Assembly: GCA_964410485.1 (NCBI GenBank)
Contig: CAYPHJ010000136.1
Location: 1 to 10,734, forward strand
Source of the DNA: CAYPHJ01 sp964410485
Lineage (GTDB): Bacteria; Desulfobacterota; Binatia; UBA9968
DNA: 10,734 nucleotides
Reading direction: 5' to 3'
The notes below the pieces were generated by a model. That model saw only the letters and a program-made list of their open reading frames with translations, was not told the origin of the DNA and searched no databases. Below are positions 1 through 6,281 of this stretch, piece by piece. The position numbers and the translations under genes were made by a program. Positions within the stretch are counted from its first letter, which is position 1, and each line of letters opens with the position of its first letter.

Positions 1-45
1 TCTCCGTTCGCCCTGAGGTTCTCGAAGGGTGAACGGAGAGTTTTT
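1..45. repeat. Palindromic repeat, terminator-like hairpin
   Basis: A long inverted repeat: the arm at 1-14 pairs with 26-39 (TCTCCGTTC with GAACGGAGA, then CCCT with AGGG, with one G-T opposition between), leaving an 11-nt loop. On the plus strand the stem is followed by a run of five T at 41-45, so it could act as a Rho-independent terminator for a gene lying to the left of the window. The stem-loop also resembles palindromic intergenic repeats that occur in many copies in environmental genomes, so terminator use may be incidental. Confidence 0.6.
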
Positions 46-128
46 CAGCAGCCTACTAGGGTTAGCCAATGCAAGTCCATGCTCTATTACTCCAATACTC
101 GACTCTCTCGAACAAGAATCCGATTCAT

Positions 129-134
129 AGGAGG
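129..134 (+). promoter_or_regulatory. Ribosome binding site of the SH3 lipoprotein gene
   Basis: A perfect AGGAGG lies ten bases before the ATG at 145. It decides the start, because the same frame is open back to an ATG at 79 that has no such site. Starting at 145 also puts the lipoprotein signal sequence exactly at the N-terminus. Confidence 0.75.
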
Positions 135-144
135 CGCGCTGGGA

Positions 145-672
145 ATGAAGCAGGCAAATGGAATCAGACTGTTGGTATTGTTACTGCCGGTCGCCCTGGC
201 GGCATGCCGGGGTGAAGAGGTAGGCCCGCTACCACAGGATCTTCCCGACTTGAATGCTCAGGCCAGGCCCTACATAACCGTTGAGAATGCGCGAGTGCGC
301 ACCGGTCCAGGACCGCAGTTTGGCAGCATCGCGGAGATTCCGGCCAACGCTCGAGTTCATGCGGTGGGACGAGACGGCGACTGGCTGTTGATCGTATCGA
401 AGAAGGGCAATGCGCCCGGCTATATTGAAATGGCACTGGTACGTCCGGCGAGCACGGGCGATCACGAAATCCCGGTTACCGCCGTCTATGAAACAGTGGT
501 CGATATCCAGGTCCGCACGGGGCCGGGGCTACACTATCCCGCGCTCGCCCAGGTTAAAAAAGGAACAAAGCTCAACGTTACGGGAAAAGAAATGGGTTGG
601 CTTAGGGTCGAATCGAAAAAAGGCAACCCTCCTGGTTACGTGGACCAGAGCCTCGCCAGGCTGCAGAATTAA
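145..672 (+). CDS. SH3-domain lipoprotein (two bacterial SH3 domains)
   Basis: The product has 175 residues from the ATG at 145, chosen for its AGGAGG site. Residues 1-21 form a lipoprotein signal: a charged start, a hydrophobic stretch LLVLLLPVALAA and a LAAC lipobox with the acylated cysteine at 21. Residue 22 is Arg rather than Asp, so outer-membrane sorting is expected. Two SH3_3-type modules follow, at about 44-100 and 115-175. Each opens with a V-R-T-G-P-G motif (51-56 and 123-128) and ends with a K-K-G-N-x-P-G-Y stretch, so the two look like an internal duplication. Such modules usually bind peptidoglycan or protein partners in the envelope. No enzymatic domain is attached, so the role is probably structural or adaptor-like. 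RidA follows after 17 nt, suggesting cotranscription, although no functional link between the two is obvious. Confidence 0.85.
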   Translation: MKQANGIRLLVLLLPVALAACRGEEVGPLPQDLPDLNAQARPYITVENARVRTGPGPQFGSIAEIPANARVHAVGRDGDWLLIVSKKGNAPGYIEMALVRPASTGDHEIPVTAVYETVVDIQVRTGPGLHYPALAQVKKGTKLNVTGKEMGWLRVESKKGNPPGYVDQSLARLQN

Positions 673-689
673 CTCCGTCAGGAGAACCC

Positions 690-1151
690 ATGGAAATCGA
701 AAAGAGACTCGCTACCCTCGGACTGGAATTACCTTCGATACCCATCCCCGGCGGCAATTATATCGCATACGTCAGGGTGGAAAACCTGCTGTTCATCGGC
801 GGCAATATCGGCCGGCTCAACGGACACCTGAAGTACACCGGAAAAGTCGGCGCCGGAGTCACGCTGGAACAAGCCTATGAGATGGCCCGCCACTGCGCGT
901 TGAATCACCTTGCCATCATGAAGTCAGCGCTCGGCGATCTCGATCGCGTCGAGCGGATTGTCAAGGTCATCGGCTATGTCAACGTCGCGCCCGGTTTCAA
1001 TGAAATGCCCAAAGTCGTCAACGGTGAGTCGGATTTGTTAGTGGAATTGTGGGGCGACCGCGGTCGCCATACACGCGCGGCGGTGGGCGTTGCGTCTCTC
1101 AGCGGGGACTCTCCAGTGGAAACCGAAGTGACCGTACAGGTAAAAAGTTAA
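690..1151 (+). CDS. RidA/YjgF/YER057c/UK114 family protein
   Basis: The protein has 153 residues and begins at an ATG with AGGAG at 680-684. It matches the longer (about 150 aa) RidA-like subgroup once annotated as endoribonuclease L-PSP. Visible signatures are the F-I-G-G-N-I-G segment at 35-41, the L-x-x-V-x-R-I-V-K-V-x-G-Y-V-N segment around 84-98, and the C-terminal block R-H-T-R-A-A-V-G-V-A-S-L (126-137) followed by V-E-T-E-V at 143-147. Arg129 lies where RidA proteins carry the arginine that binds the substrate carboxylate. Classical RidA hydrolyses reactive 2-aminoacrylate and other imines in the cytoplasm. Members of this longer subgroup often have unknown substrates, so deaminase activity is not certain. 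It probably shares a transcript with the lipoprotein gene upstream. Confidence 0.88.
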   Translation: MEIEKRLATLGLELPSIPIPGGNYIAYVRVENLLFIGGNIGRLNGHLKYTGKVGAGVTLEQAYEMARHCALNHLAIMKSALGDLDRVERIVKVIGYVNVAPGFNEMPKVVNGESDLLVELWGDRGRHTRAAVGVASLSGDSPVETEVTVQVKS

Positions 1152-1152
1152 A

Positions 1153-1214
1153 TGGAGTGATGGAGTACTGGAGCATAGGAGTATTGGTTTTCGATACATC
1201 GCTCCATCATTCCA
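1153..1214. repeat. Palindromic repeat with 8-nt periodic arm (GGAG type)
   Basis: It fills the 80-nt gap between two converging stop codons. GGAG occurs at 1154, 1162, 1170 and 1178, and GG again at 1186, an exact 8-nt period. The outer arm TGGAGTGATGGAG (1153-1165) pairs with CTCCATCATTCCA (1202-1214) with a single G-T opposition. An alternative register pairs GGAGC (1170-1174) with GCTCC (1201-1205). The position suggests a possible bidirectional terminator, but there is no long T-run on either strand. A related copy lies at 3784-3855. Confidence 0.7.
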
Positions 1215-1231
1215 CTATTCCGGCTTTCATC

Positions 1232-2881
1232 TCATATCTTTCCTTCTTCCTTTAGCTTGCGTGCGATCCTTTCGCTCAGTTCTTTTTTTGAAACTTTGCC
1301 GAACGGTGAGAGCGGAAACTCATCGATCAGCTCGAGCCGCTCGGGCAGCTTGTGCGTGGCGATTTCTTGTTGCGCCAAAAATCGGGTCAATTCCTCCAAT
1401 GTCAAACTTCGGCCGTGGCGCGGGATCACACAGGCGCACATACGCTCACCCAAAATGGAATCGGGCATGGGCACGCAAGCAACGTTCTGGACAAGAGGAT
1501 GCATGAGAATTAGGTTTTCAATCTCCTCCGCGCTGATCTTCTCTCCACCTCGGTTGATCAAATCCTTCTTGCGTCCCTCGACCAGGTAGTTGCCCGTGGG
1601 GTGCCGACGCATCAGGTCGCCCGAGCGGTAGAAGCCGTCGGGTGTAAAAGCCCTCGCATTATATTCCGGGACGCCGTAATACCCGCGCAGCGTATAAGGA
1701 CCTCGCGCTAAAAACTCGCCCACCTCTCCCTCGGGAACTTCGTTGCCGTCATCATCCACCAGCAGGACCTCATCGTCCGGGCTCATGGGTCTGCCGACCG
1801 TTTCCATGCGCACATCTTCCGGGTCGTCGAGGCGCACAAACATGAGCATTCCTTCGGCCATGCCAAAGTTTTCCTGGACCGTGGCGCTTGGAATCAATTC
1901 TTTGGTCCGGCGGCGAACTTCGGGTTGAAGCCGCTGGCCGCCGCTCTGGATGACCTGCAGCGAGCTTAAATCGAATCGCTTGATGAGCGGATCATTGAGC
2001 CAGCGAATGAGTAGCGCCGGAACAACGGCAACATGCGTCACGTGATGGCGCTCGACCAAGGCGAAAACATCCTCGCCGCGCGTTGTATTCGCGAGCACGA
2101 CCTGGCCGCCGTGCAGCAAAAAACCTTGAAGGCCGGGGCAGGCGAGCGGAAGGTTATGCGCCAACGGCAACGCATTTAGCAAAACCTTGTCAGGACCAAC
2201 GCCGGTCACCGCCGCGGCCATTTTAGAATTGTATAGATAGTCGTTATGTGTCCGCGGTATCAACTTTGGCACCCCGGTGGTGCCGCCTGAAAGCTGAAAC
2301 ACCGCGGGGTCTTCAGGATCAATGGCGATGTCTCTGATCTCTTCGGGTGCCCGCCCGGGCCGTCGCTCGAGCAGTCCGGTGAGCGATACAATGCCTTCGG
2401 GCGCGGCTCCAAGAACGATCCCCAGACGCGCGGTCGGGCTCTCCCGGCGCACTCGGTCGATCACCTGTCGATAATCAAAACCTTTGAGCTTATCCGGCGC
2501 CACGCAGGCCACCGCTCCGGAAAGGGCGACGAACTGGTTCACCTCGCGAAAGCGATGCGTCGGCAGTGCCATGATAGGGATGCAGCCGAGCCTTTGAAGG
2601 GCAAAATAGAAATAGGCAAACTCGACGACGTTGGGAAGCTGGAGGACGACGCGATCCAGTCGCTCGAGGCCCTCATCTAAAAGGTTCAGAGCCAGTCGCT
2701 CCGAGCGCTCGTCGAGCTCCGCGTACGTGACACGCTGCTCGCCGTCAATGACGGCCACGCGATCGGCATTCTTTACGAATGCTTCGCCAAAGACATCCGC
2801 CAGCGACCGATCCTCCCAATACCCTCTCGCGCGATAACGAGCCGCGAATTCAGGTGGAAATCGAACAACGCCGTCAAGCAT
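1232..2881 (-). CDS. EntE/DhbE-like aryl-acid adenylating enzyme (AMP ligase)
   Basis: A 549-residue member of the ANL adenylating superfamily, the usual length. It is closest in motif pattern to 2,3-dihydroxybenzoate- and salicylate-AMP ligases (EntE, DhbE, YbtE). The phosphate-binding loop L-S-G-G-T-T-G-V-P-K is at 197-206 and is followed by the EntE-like L-I-P-R-T-H-N-D-Y. The A5 motif E-N-F-G-M-A-E-G is at 337-344, the A7-A8 region S-G-D-L to N-R-G-G-E-K-I at 420-449, and the adenylation lysine at 529 (F-G-K-V). Known pocket positions read Asn243, Leu244, Cys248, Asn338 and Leu346. Asn243 is the aryl-acid hallmark. Cys and Leu at the other two diagnostic sites resemble salicylate-type rather than dihydroxybenzoate-type enzymes. 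There is no attached carrier domain, NRPS or isochorismatase, so CoA ligation in catabolism is as likely as siderophore synthesis. GAGG precedes the ATG. It is the last gene of the minus-strand cluster. Confidence 0.85.
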   Translation of the reverse strand: MLDGVVRFPPEFAARYRARGYWEDRSLADVFGEAFVKNADRVAVIDGEQRVTYAELDERSERLALNLLDEGLERLDRVVLQLPNVVEFAYFYFALQRLGCIPIMALPTHRFREVNQFVALSGAVACVAPDKLKGFDYRQVIDRVRRESPTARLGIVLGAAPEGIVSLTGLLERRPGRAPEEIRDIAIDPEDPAVFQLSGGTTGVPKLIPRTHNDYLYNSKMAAAVTGVGPDKVLLNALPLAHNLPLACPGLQGFLLHGGQVVLANTTRGEDVFALVERHHVTHVAVVPALLIRWLNDPLIKRFDLSSLQVIQSGGQRLQPEVRRRTKELIPSATVQENFGMAEGMLMFVRLDDPEDVRMETVGRPMSPDDEVLLVDDDGNEVPEGEVGEFLARGPYTLRGYYGVPEYNARAFTPDGFYRSGDLMRRHPTGNYLVEGRKKDLINRGGEKISAEEIENLILMHPLVQNVACVPMPDSILGERMCACVIPRHGRSLTLEELTRFLAQQEIATHKLPERLELIDEFPLSPFGKVSKKELSERIARKLKEEGKI

Positions 2882-2906
2882 CTGCCGTCCTCGCTTCGCT
2901 CCGACG

Positions 2907-2991
2907 GTTCAAAAGTTCAAAGGTTCAATGTTCAAGGTTTGCCACGTTACCTTTGAACTCTTGAACTCTTGAACATTGGAACTTTTGAACC
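2907..2991. repeat. Palindromic repeat with 8-nt periodic arms (TTCAA type)
   Basis: It occupies the gap between the SDR stop and the ligase start. The left arm carries TTCAA at 2908, 2916, 2924 and 2931. The right arm carries TTGAA or TGGAA at 2953, 2961, 2969, 2977 and 2985, exactly 8 nt apart. The outer segments GGTTCAAAAGTTC and GAACTTTTGAACC are perfect complements, and the right arm has one unit more than the left. A transcript would fold into a long A/U-rich hairpin between two codirectional genes. Confidence 0.75.
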
Positions 2992-3002
2992 ACTCTTTAG
3001 CA

Positions 3003-3764
3003 TTACGTGGTGCTGGAAAAGCCGCCATCGACGATGATGATTTCGCCGGTCACAAAGTGGTTGCTCAGAATGAGACTGAGCATGCTTTCGGCGACGTCTT
3101 CCGTTGTACAGCAGCGTTTAAGCGGCGTATACCTGCCGCGGCGCGCCATGAGGCCTTCGTAGTTTTCGGCCAGCGTTCTCTTCATCCACTCGCCCTCAAT
3201 CCATCCCGGCGCGACAGCGTTGACGCGGATTTCGGGCCCGAGCGCGTTGGCCAGAGTTTTTGTCAAATTAGCGACTGCCGCTTTACTCGCGGCATAGGGT
3301 AACGGCTGGGCGCTCGGCCGCAGCCCCGCGATACTGCAGGTATTCACAACGCACCCGTTTGGTGAGTTCTTGAGAAGCGGGGCGGCAGCTCGGGTCACGA
3401 GGAACACGCCGAGCACGTTAACAGCGAAGACACGGTTCCAATCCTCAACCGCCAGACCCGGCAAGTTTCTCGGCTCGACGTCGACTGTCGTGCCGGCATT
3501 GTTGATCAGCGCATCGAGGCGGCCGAAGCGCTCTGCCACAGCCGCGAGCATGGCGCGCACACTGGCGTCATCGCTCACATCACAACGATAAAGAAGCGTG
3601 CGCGCGCCCAGCGCCTCCGCATCCCGCCCCGTATCCTTGGCCGCCTCTTCGCTCCGGCTGTAATTAACCACCACGTCATAATTTTTTCGAGCCAGCGCCA
3701 GTACCGCGCTGCGCCCAATGCCTGTGGCCGCGCCCGTCACAAGGGCGACAGGTTTATCGTTCAT
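3003..3764 (-). CDS. Short-chain dehydrogenase/reductase, FabG-like
   Basis: A classical SDR of about 253 residues from the ATG, or 255 if the in-frame GTG at 3770 is used; neither start has a clear ribosome site. Residue numbers here use the 255-residue form. The Rossmann dinucleotide loop T-G-A-A-T-G-I-G is at 12-19. N-Y-S-R-S at 36-40 suggests a preference for NADP(H). C-D-V is at 63-65, N-N-A-G at 90-93 and the structural Asn at 118. The catalytic Ser146, Tyr159 and Lys163 form the Y-x-x-x-K signature, and V-D-G-G closes the fold near 248-251. All catalytic residues are present, so an active oxidoreductase is expected. The substrate is unknown: FabG-type 3-oxoacyl reduction is the default label, but the setting among acid receptors and an acyl-activating enzyme suggests a catabolic alcohol or ketone step. 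Confidence 0.88.
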   Translation of the reverse strand: MNDKPVALVTGAATGIGRSAVLALARKNYDVVVNYSRSEEAAKDTGRDAEALGARTLLYRCDVSDDASVRAMLAAVAERFGRLDALINNAGTTVDVEPRNLPGLAVEDWNRVFAVNVLGVFLVTRAAAPLLKNSPNGCVVNTCSIAGLRPSAQPLPYAASKAAVANLTKTLANALGPEIRVNAVAPGWIEGEWMKRTLAENYEGLMARRGRYTPLKRCCTTEDVAESMLSLILSNHFVTGEIIIVDGGFSSTT

Positions 3765-3783
3765 CGCCACACAGACACAACCC

Positions 3784-3855
3784 GGAGCGCTGGAGCACTG
3801 GAGTATTGGGGAAAATAGACCGCTCCGTTACTCCAACACACTCCAGTACTCCAGC
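3784..3855. repeat. Palindromic repeat with 8-nt periodic arm, second GGAG-type copy
   Basis: It lies between the SDR start and the end of the solute-binding gene. GGAG is at 3784, 3792 and 3800, with GG at 3808, an exact 8-nt period. The other arm has CTCC at 3823, 3831, 3841 and 3849. GCTGGAGCACTGGAGT (3789-3804) pairs with ACTCCAGTACTCCAGC at the right end with few mismatches. It belongs to the same family as 1153-1214 but differs in detail, so the copies share the unit and design more than an exact sequence. Confidence 0.75.
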
Positions 3856-3857
3856 CT

Positions 3858-4586
3858 TTATCCCGGCGGGGCGACCGTTACGCCGCGAATGCCGGCTTTT
3901 TCTATGGCTCGGGCCACGAGCCCTGAAGCTTTTGCATTCTCGATGAACTCCCGGAGGTATGTTGCGCCCGTGTCACGGCCTTTGGGGATGCCGAGCGCCT
4001 GTCCGATTGACATGAAGCGTCCCTCCAGTACACGCGACCCGGGAAGCTTGTCCGCATTTGCCACCAGGTGTTGCTTGACACCGGCCACCACATCCGCCTT
4101 GCCGGAAACGATCAGCTCGAATGCCGCCTCAGGATTCGGCGCGTGCACCAATTGGGCGCGCTTCAAATGCCGCCGCAAAAATAAATCGTACGCGCTGTTG
4201 GCCGACACGCCGATGCGCACTCCGTCTCGGTCAATATCGTCAATGGCGCGGAAAGGCGAACCGGACGGCAATAGATAGGTCCCTTCGATTTCGAGATAGG
4301 CAGCCGTAAAGTTGATCTCGTCCGCACGCCCGGGGTCAACGGCCAAGAAAGCGACGTCCCAAGCGCCCCGGCGCACCGCCTCGAACATTTTACCGGCCGA
4401 TTCGAAGCCGACCAGCTCCAGGGGCAAGCCGGTTCGCCGCGCAAGCTCCGCGGCGAGATCCACCGCCACGCCACGGAGATCGCCGCTGGACGGATCTCTC
4501 GTCGCGAGCACCGGATTGCCATAATTGATTCCAACGCGCAGCTTGCCCGTTGGCGCAAGATCGGTTTTTAGTTGGGACGAGATCAC
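3858..4586 (-). CDS. Solute-binding protein, family 3 type, without signal peptide
   Basis: This is an SBP_bac_3 fold (PF00497-type) receptor domain like those of amino-acid ABC transporters. It is recognisable by K-L-R-V-G-I-N-Y-G-N near the N-terminus, the segment L-R-G-V-A-V-D-L-A-A-E-L-A-R-R, A-W-D-V-A-F, and E-I-N-F-T-A-A-Y before a Y-L-L strand. The frame is open to a GTG at 4634 that directly abuts the tctC-1 stop. I prefer the GTG at 4586 (242 aa), because the 16 extra codons are AT-rich, look non-coding and fall outside the usual N-terminus of this fold. With either start there is no hydrophobic signal sequence, so export by the Sec route is not supported. No ABC permease or ATPase gene is nearby. 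It may be a cytoplasmic ligand sensor or enzyme-like relative. It is probably cotranscribed with tctC-1. Confidence 0.8.
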   Translation of the reverse strand: MISSQLKTDLAPTGKLRVGINYGNPVLATRDPSSGDLRGVAVDLAAELARRTGLPLELVGFESAGKMFEAVRRGAWDVAFLAVDPGRADEINFTAAYLEIEGTYLLPSGSPFRAIDDIDRDGVRIGVSANSAYDLFLRRHLKRAQLVHAPNPEAAFELIVSGKADVVAGVKQHLVANADKLPGSRVLEGRFMSIGQALGIPKGRDTGATYLREFIENAKASGLVARAIEKAGIRGVTVAPPG

Positions 4587-4634
4587 GAGCTTCCCGCTAG
4601 GTATGTTATATTCGCAACCATTCAGCTCAGCCAC

Positions 4635-5744
4635 CTACCGTGCGGCGCCGCCAGCCTTTCCGGCAAGCTTCTGCCCCTGCTCGATGTAGCGCAGCCTGAA
4701 CTCCTTAATTTCTTTGGTTGCTCTTTTCCAGGGCGCCACGGCCTCCTCCAACTCCTTTTCCTCTGTGAGCATCGTCGGTGGAATGCCAACCACCTTCCGA
4801 TACTCCTCCAGGAAGGCTCGGTCGCGCGTCAGGCCACGGAACGCCGTGCGCATGGCTTCAATGGCTTCTTTCGGCACGCGCGGCGGGAACAAAATCATGC
4901 GGTAGCTGTCACCCATTAAAAAAAGTTCCCACAGCGGTCCGGAGGGTTCTTTGCCGGTGAGCTTCCGTACGAAATCGTCTGCTTTATAACCCGGCCGGAT
5001 TTCGGGAATCTCCGTCGGGCTCGAGTACCACAACGGAACCGCCTTTGCTTCGTCAGCCATCGGCTTCACCATCGTGAGATAAAATGGAGTGCTGCCGTCA
5101 ACATAATCGATCTCTTTCCGCGTGAAGGCACCCAGAAGATCGGCCGAGCCAGCATAGCCTGTGACGTAACTGTACTGAGCTCCCACAAGGTCAAAGATTG
5201 ATCTGAATTTGAGATCTTTATTGCTTTCCACGGTAAATCCGCCGGCGTACCACCCCTTGCCTTTCAAAATATCCTCAGGCCTCTTCATGCCGGGAGGCAC
5301 ATCCGACCGGATGGCACCGACCGAAACCACGGGCGTGAACATGACTGGAACGATCTCTCCCATGTTGGCTTTTAACCCCACCTCTGCGGGATCGCCAAGG
5401 TAAAATTCCTGATAGCGCGTTCCCGCCGTCATGCATCCGACGGTTGTGCCGTCGCGGCGTGCCACCCCGTAGAACCAATTCATTGCCACTCGGCCGCCCG
5501 CGCCGGGACGATTGGTGACTATAATCTTGGGGTCTCCCGGCAAATGCTTTCTTAGATGACGAGCGTAGATACGGCACTCGATATCGGTCGGCCCGCCGGC
5601 AGTGAAGTCCACAAGTAAGCTGATGGTTTTTCCCTGATAATAGGGCTTTTGCGCCTCCCCTACGCCCACCCAAAGCACAAGAGTCGCAAACACCAGAATC
5701 GTAATCGAAGCATAACGTGAGAGCTGTCTACTGCATGATTTCAT
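4635..5744 (-). CDS. TctC/Bug-family receptor of a tripartite tricarboxylate transporter (copy 1)
   Basis: A 369-residue periplasmic solute receptor, longer than the usual 320-335. A signal peptide covers residues 1-31: Lys/Arg residues up to 10, a hydrophobic core at 12-28 and probable cleavage after G-E-A. The mature part opens with Y-Y-Q-G-K-T-I and carries the two family landmarks, F-T-A-G-G-P-T-D-I-E-C-R (47-58; the Gly-Gly-x-x-Asp ligand-binding loop) and N-R-P-G-A-G-G (78-84). R-R-D-G-T-T-V-G follows near 96-103. TctC proteins capture carboxylates, nicotinate, amino acids or other small acids and deliver them to TctA-TctB. GGAGG (plus-strand CCTCC at 5751-5755) gives a strong ribosome site. 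It heads the minus-strand cluster. No TctA or TctB gene adjoins it on this strand, so its membrane partner may be the fusion at 8423-10441 or lie elsewhere. Confidence 0.88.
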   Translation of the reverse strand: MKSCSRQLSRYASITILVFATLVLWVGVGEAQKPYYQGKTISLLVDFTAGGPTDIECRIYARHLRKHLPGDPKIIVTNRPGAGGRVAMNWFYGVARRDGTTVGCMTAGTRYQEFYLGDPAEVGLKANMGEIVPVMFTPVVSVGAIRSDVPPGMKRPEDILKGKGWYAGGFTVESNKDLKFRSIFDLVGAQYSYVTGYAGSADLLGAFTRKEIDYVDGSTPFYLTMVKPMADEAKAVPLWYSSPTEIPEIRPGYKADDFVRKLTGKEPSGPLWELFLMGDSYRMILFPPRVPKEAIEAMRTAFRGLTRDRAFLEEYRKVVGIPPTMLTEEKELEEAVAPWKRATKEIKEFRLRYIEQGQKLAGKAGGAAR

Positions 5745-5892
5745 AGCTTACCTCCATAAGGAAATTTTGTCCGAGCGGTATTCCCGAAAATCCCGAAACT
5801 GGATGTCCGGCAAGACGCGCGGCAGCTACGGATCATTTTGACCCACATCGAGTTTCGCAAACCAACAATGCGCCCGTCCTCGTTCCGGGGCG

Positions 5893-5922
5893 AGCCTATC
5901 CAATAATGTGCTTCTCTGTCAA
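5893..5922 (-). promoter_or_regulatory. Candidate sigma-70 promoter for tctC-1
   Basis: On the minus strand a perfect TTGACA (5922-5917) is followed after 18 nt by TAGGCT (5898-5893), which keeps the T-A and final T of a -10 box. The implied leader to the tctC-1 start would be about 140 nt. The call rests mainly on the -35 hexamer. Confidence 0.25.
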
Positions 5923-5976
5923 TGTAGTTCTTTTTCTTTGTAGTTGCTTTTTCTAATGCTCTCCCCTGGACGCCGG

Positions 5977-6111
5977 CTGTCATTCTGAGGAGCGCTGCGA
6001 CGAAGAATCTGCTTGTTCGTCGGTCAGCGGTCCTCGGTCGTCGGTCATTCAAAAGCAGATCCTTCACGGAGTTTATCCTGAGCAGCTTTGCCGAAGGATT
6101 CAGGATGACAG
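5977..6111. repeat. 135-nt composite palindromic repeat with a 7-nt periodic insert
   Basis: Terminal inverted repeats CTGTCATTCTG (5977-5987) and CAGGATGACAG (6101-6111) match with one G-T opposition. An inner pair, GAAGAATCTGCT (6002-6013) and AGCAGATCCTTC (6054-6065), matches with one mismatch. The loop between the inner arms contains CGGTC at 6021, 6028, 6035 and 6042, an exact 7-nt period, with no complementary arm. The outer element resembles a palindromic repeat common in environmental bacterial genomes; the periodic block looks like a second repeat lodged inside it. It encodes no transposase, so at most it is a non-autonomous element. Confidence 0.65.
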
Positions 6112-6281
6112 TCCTGCGGTGGTGGGAGAGATGACAGTCGTGGGGCTACTTTCATCGTATGTGAGCGAGCGTAAGATCATGAATCACTTCTATGTCAATG
6201 TGGTTCCTTGCAATCGACGCTACGATGGGATAGAGGCGATAACTCGCGGCGATTTTTTTTCGCGCGGCAGATCGAATACCA

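Larger units (their letters stand above)
5745..6281. other. Gene-free divergent region between tctC-1 and tenA
   Basis: These 537 bases have no convincing gene; an open frame at 5741-6067 (minus) merely reads through repeat sequence. The region holds the composite palindrome at 5977-6111. A 23-nt direct repeat lies on either side of it (5911-5933 and 6187-6209, 20 of 23 identical), and GATGACAGTC is repeated at 6104 and 6130. A weak plus-strand promoter for tenA could be TTGCAA at 6208-6213 with TAGAGG at 6231-6236 (17-nt spacer), but the -10 box is poor. An eight-T run near 6251-6258 sits in GC-rich sequence without a clear stem. Confidence 0.6.

Noticed and set aside
2907..2991. CRISPR array
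   Set aside because: The repeated units are only 7-8 nt, directly adjacent, and mirrored as complements in the other arm. There are no 25-35-nt repeats with unique spacers and no cas gene.
3003..3764. SDR as EntA, forming an entA-entE siderophore pair
   Set aside because: The coenzyme region looks FabG-like and NADP-type, EntA-like landmarks were not recognised, and no isochorismatase, isochorismate synthase or NRPS gene is present.
5741..6067. Minus-strand open frame of 108 codons upstream of tctC-1
   Set aside because: Its sequence is the translation of the palindromic repeat, rich in Arg and low-complexity stretches, and it overlaps the tctC-1 start. No ribosome site or domain is visible.
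5977..6111. Insertion sequence
   Set aside because: The element has inverted ends but only 135 nt and no transposase frame. The 23-nt flanking repeats are too far out to be target-site duplications.
6240..6281. Rho-independent terminator at the T-run before tenA
   Set aside because: The GC-rich bases around the eight-T run do not form a convincing stem, and the site lies just before a gene start rather than after a gene end.
6112..6281. TPP riboswitch upstream of tenA
   Set aside because: I looked for the conserved thi-box segments (CUGAGA and the region before the start) in this leader and did not find a convincing set.
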